A stretch of 49,417 bases of DNA from Flemingiibacterium sp045579745. Its GTDB lineage: Bacteria > Bacillota > Clostridia > Oscillospirales > CAG-272. The stretch is taken from positions 1 to 49,417 of the forward strand of contig JAZNMQ010000018.1 in the NCBI GenBank assembly GCA_045579745.1, given 5' to 3'. This document shows, in pieces, positions 48,267-49,417 of this stretch. A program made the translations under genes and the position numbers. Each line of letters opens with the position of its first letter. Position 1 is the stretch's first letter. The notes below the pieces were generated by a model. That model was not told where the DNA came from, ran no database searches, and was given only the letters and a program-made list of their open reading frames with translations.

Positions 48267-49130
48267 ATGACTACGGTTTATATGCTCGTTTCTCAATCGA
48301 AAAATCCGATGATGTCCTTCATTTTAAAATCGAAGGAGCATCTTTGCGTAATTGACGGCGGAAATTTCTGCGATGCCGATTTTCTTTGCACATATGTAAA
48401 AAGCCTCGGCGGAGTTATCGACGGGTGGTTCATCACCCATGCACATCCGCGCCATTGCAATGCGCTGAGCTCCTTGCTTGAGCGCCACGCAGACGAGGTC
48501 GAAATCAAACAGCTATACTATAATTTCCCCTCGCGCGAATATTTCGCTATGAAGAATGACGAGGACGGACGCATGGCGATCGAGGTTTCCGAGCGCATGT
48601 ATAAAGAGGTTTCGGAGCATAACATTCCTTACACTATTGTACATAAGGGCGATGTTTTCGAGTTCGGCGAAATGAAGTTTACCATTCTTTTTGAGCCTGA
48701 CGAGAGCATTAAATCACACAGAGTTGATAATTCCTCGCTCGTTATAAGAGTTGACGGAAACAATAAATCCTGCCTGTTCCTTGGTGACCTTTGCTATGAG
48801 GGCGGCAGACGGCTCGTTAAAACAACCCCGCGCGACCTGCTTCATGTTGATATGGTTCAGGTTGCAAGGCATGGTGACGGCGGTGTCGGACGCCACGTTT
48901 ATGAGGCGATCAAAGCCGATTACACGCTATGGTGCCTTACCAAGCCGATGTGGGAAAACGACCGCGGAGTCGGCTACGACACGGGAAGCTGGAAGACCAT
49001 TCTGACACGCGGATGGCTGAGCGATATCGGAATTAAATGGCATTATCTCTCGTACGAGGGCACTCACGAGGTTCCGTTCTACGATATGGACAAGCTCCAT
49101 CCTCAGCCCGCATGGAAGTATGAGGATTAA
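48267..49130 (+). CDS. Metallo-beta-lactamase-fold protein with altered metal motif
   Basis: 287 residues, no signal peptide. ComEC/Rec2-like MBL pattern: CVIDGGNFCDADFL (first strand Asp), GWFITHAHPRHCNALSSLL, a VDNSSLVIRVDGNNKSCLFL strand then GDLCYEGG, and VDMVQVARHGDGG where homologues have QVGHHG. The HxHxDH zinc signature reads HAHPRHC: the metal-2 ligand Asp is replaced by Arg, and the later His-His is RH. It may bind one metal or none, so hydrolase activity is uncertain. GGGAG site and own promoter. The C-terminal 60 residues are Trp-rich. Confidence 0.75.
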   Translation: MTTVYMLVSQSKNPMMSFILKSKEHLCVIDGGNFCDADFLCTYVKSLGGVIDGWFITHAHPRHCNALSSLLERHADEVEIKQLYYNFPSREYFAMKNDEDGRMAIEVSERMYKEVSEHNIPYTIVHKGDVFEFGEMKFTILFEPDESIKSHRVDNSSLVIRVDGNNKSCLFLGDLCYEGGRRLVKTTPRDLLHVDMVQVARHGDGGVGRHVYEAIKADYTLWCLTKPMWENDRGVGYDTGSWKTILTRGWLSDIGIKWHYLSYEGTHEVPFYDMDKLHPQPAWKYED

Positions 49131-49190
49131 GGCTGAAATAACGGTCATAATTATATCAACCAAGGTTATCAACCGGAAAGGTCAATCGAT

Positions 49191-49417
49191 TTGAAAAATA
49201 ACGAAAATAAAGCTTGCAATTACACCTCGATCGGCGGTCAAGCGCTGATCGAAGGCATCATGATGCGCGGACCGAAAATGTCTGCAATGGCGGTTCGGAA
49301 TCCCGAGGGAGAGATCGTCCTTGAGAAGTGGGAAACCGAAACCTCGAATCGCCACAAGATCACAAAGCTTCCGTTTGTTCGCGGAATCTTCAACTTTGTC
49401 GATTCGATGAAGACGGG
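49191..49417 (+). CDS. yqhQ: DUF1385 membrane protein YqhQ, N-terminal part (3' end outside window)
   Basis: First 75 codons of a frame open to the window edge. TTG start at 49191 with GAAAGG 9 nt upstream. The motif YTSIGGQALIEGIMMRGPK is the hallmark of DUF1385/YqhQ proteins, followed by KLPFVRGIFNFVDSMKT, the start of the region before the first membrane helix. Polytopic membrane protein of unknown function, often near prmC/prfA or ribosomal protein genes in clostridia. Confidence 0.88.
   Translation, partial: MKNNENKACNYTSIGGQALIEGIMMRGPKMSAMAVRNPEGEIVLEKWETETSNRHKITKLPFVRGIFNFVDSMKT

Overview
This window looks like a chromosomal segment of a spore-forming Firmicute of the class Clostridia, probably a gut Oscillospirales/Ruminococcaceae-type organism. 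This is inferred from the sporulation genes (spoVT, a spoIID-like gene, sigG with a ylmC/ymxH-type gene behind it), Gram-positive type EPS regulators (CpsB/C/D), ECF transporter genes, many TTG starts with strong GGAGG-like ribosome sites, and dispersed palindromic repeats of the kind common in gut clostridia. No rRNA, tRNA, CRISPR array, transposase or prophage was seen. Most genes share a moderate G+C codon style. A few (12664-13029, 15631-16350, 37841-38842, 43786-44910) are clearly more A/T-rich and look acquired.

Layout. 1-3803: end of a clpA-type unfoldase, an overlapping P-type-ATPase-like membrane protein that has lost its catalytic residues, and a UDG-superfamily glycosylase. 3807-6139: ruvCAB behind a consensus sigma-A promoter. 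6221-12277: a methyltransferase, a chorismate mutase-ACT protein lacking the prephenate dehydratase domain, ecfA1-ecfA2-ecfT-truA and a URO-D-fold protein. 12357-13081: a terminator/promoter overlap, a MITE-like palindromic repeat and a ParB-like small gene. 13173-16350 (minus): a polytopic membrane protein, a SIMPL protein and a TPR-like protein. 16408-17251: spoVT with a possible sigma-G promoter, plus a small unknown gene.

17274-26496 (minus) holds three tandem paralogous cell-surface proteins (signal peptide, right-handed beta-helix, CBM9-like domain, copper-amine-oxidase-N-like domain, Thr/Asp-rich stalk, C-terminal membrane anchor), separated by intrinsic terminators. Just upstream on the same strand, 26790-31125 encodes an EPS phospho-regulatory set (CpsB phosphatase, CpsD kinase, CpsC adaptor) with a FlaA1/CapD-type nucleotide-sugar dehydratase, preceded by a possible 7-codon leader peptide. 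No glycosyltransferase, flippase or polymerase accompanies it here. A GH5 glycosidase (minus) and a Gfo/Idh/MocA oxidoreductase (plus) diverge around a tandem 122-bp palindrome-rich repeat.

33997-37603: coaE, a lytic transglycosylase, an M18 aminopeptidase and a KDPG-aldolase/VOC fusion. 37841-39121: an A/T-rich alpha/beta-hydrolase-like island. 39118-41805 (minus): a secreted coiled-coil protein, a SpoIID/LytB-domain protein and a translationally coupled 62-residue membrane peptide carrying the GGADGPT motif of Na+-pumping decarboxylase beta subunits. 41961-43529: purH. 43545-45126: an XRE regulator bracketed by inverted copies of a short structured repeat and followed by a second MITE. 45232-46387: sigG and ylmC. 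46492-48030 (minus): a CNNM/HlyC-CorC membrane protein behind a previously unlisted 48-residue Cys-rich ORF with its own perfect promoter. 48267-49417: an MBL-fold protein with an altered metal motif, and the start of yqhQ (DUF1385).
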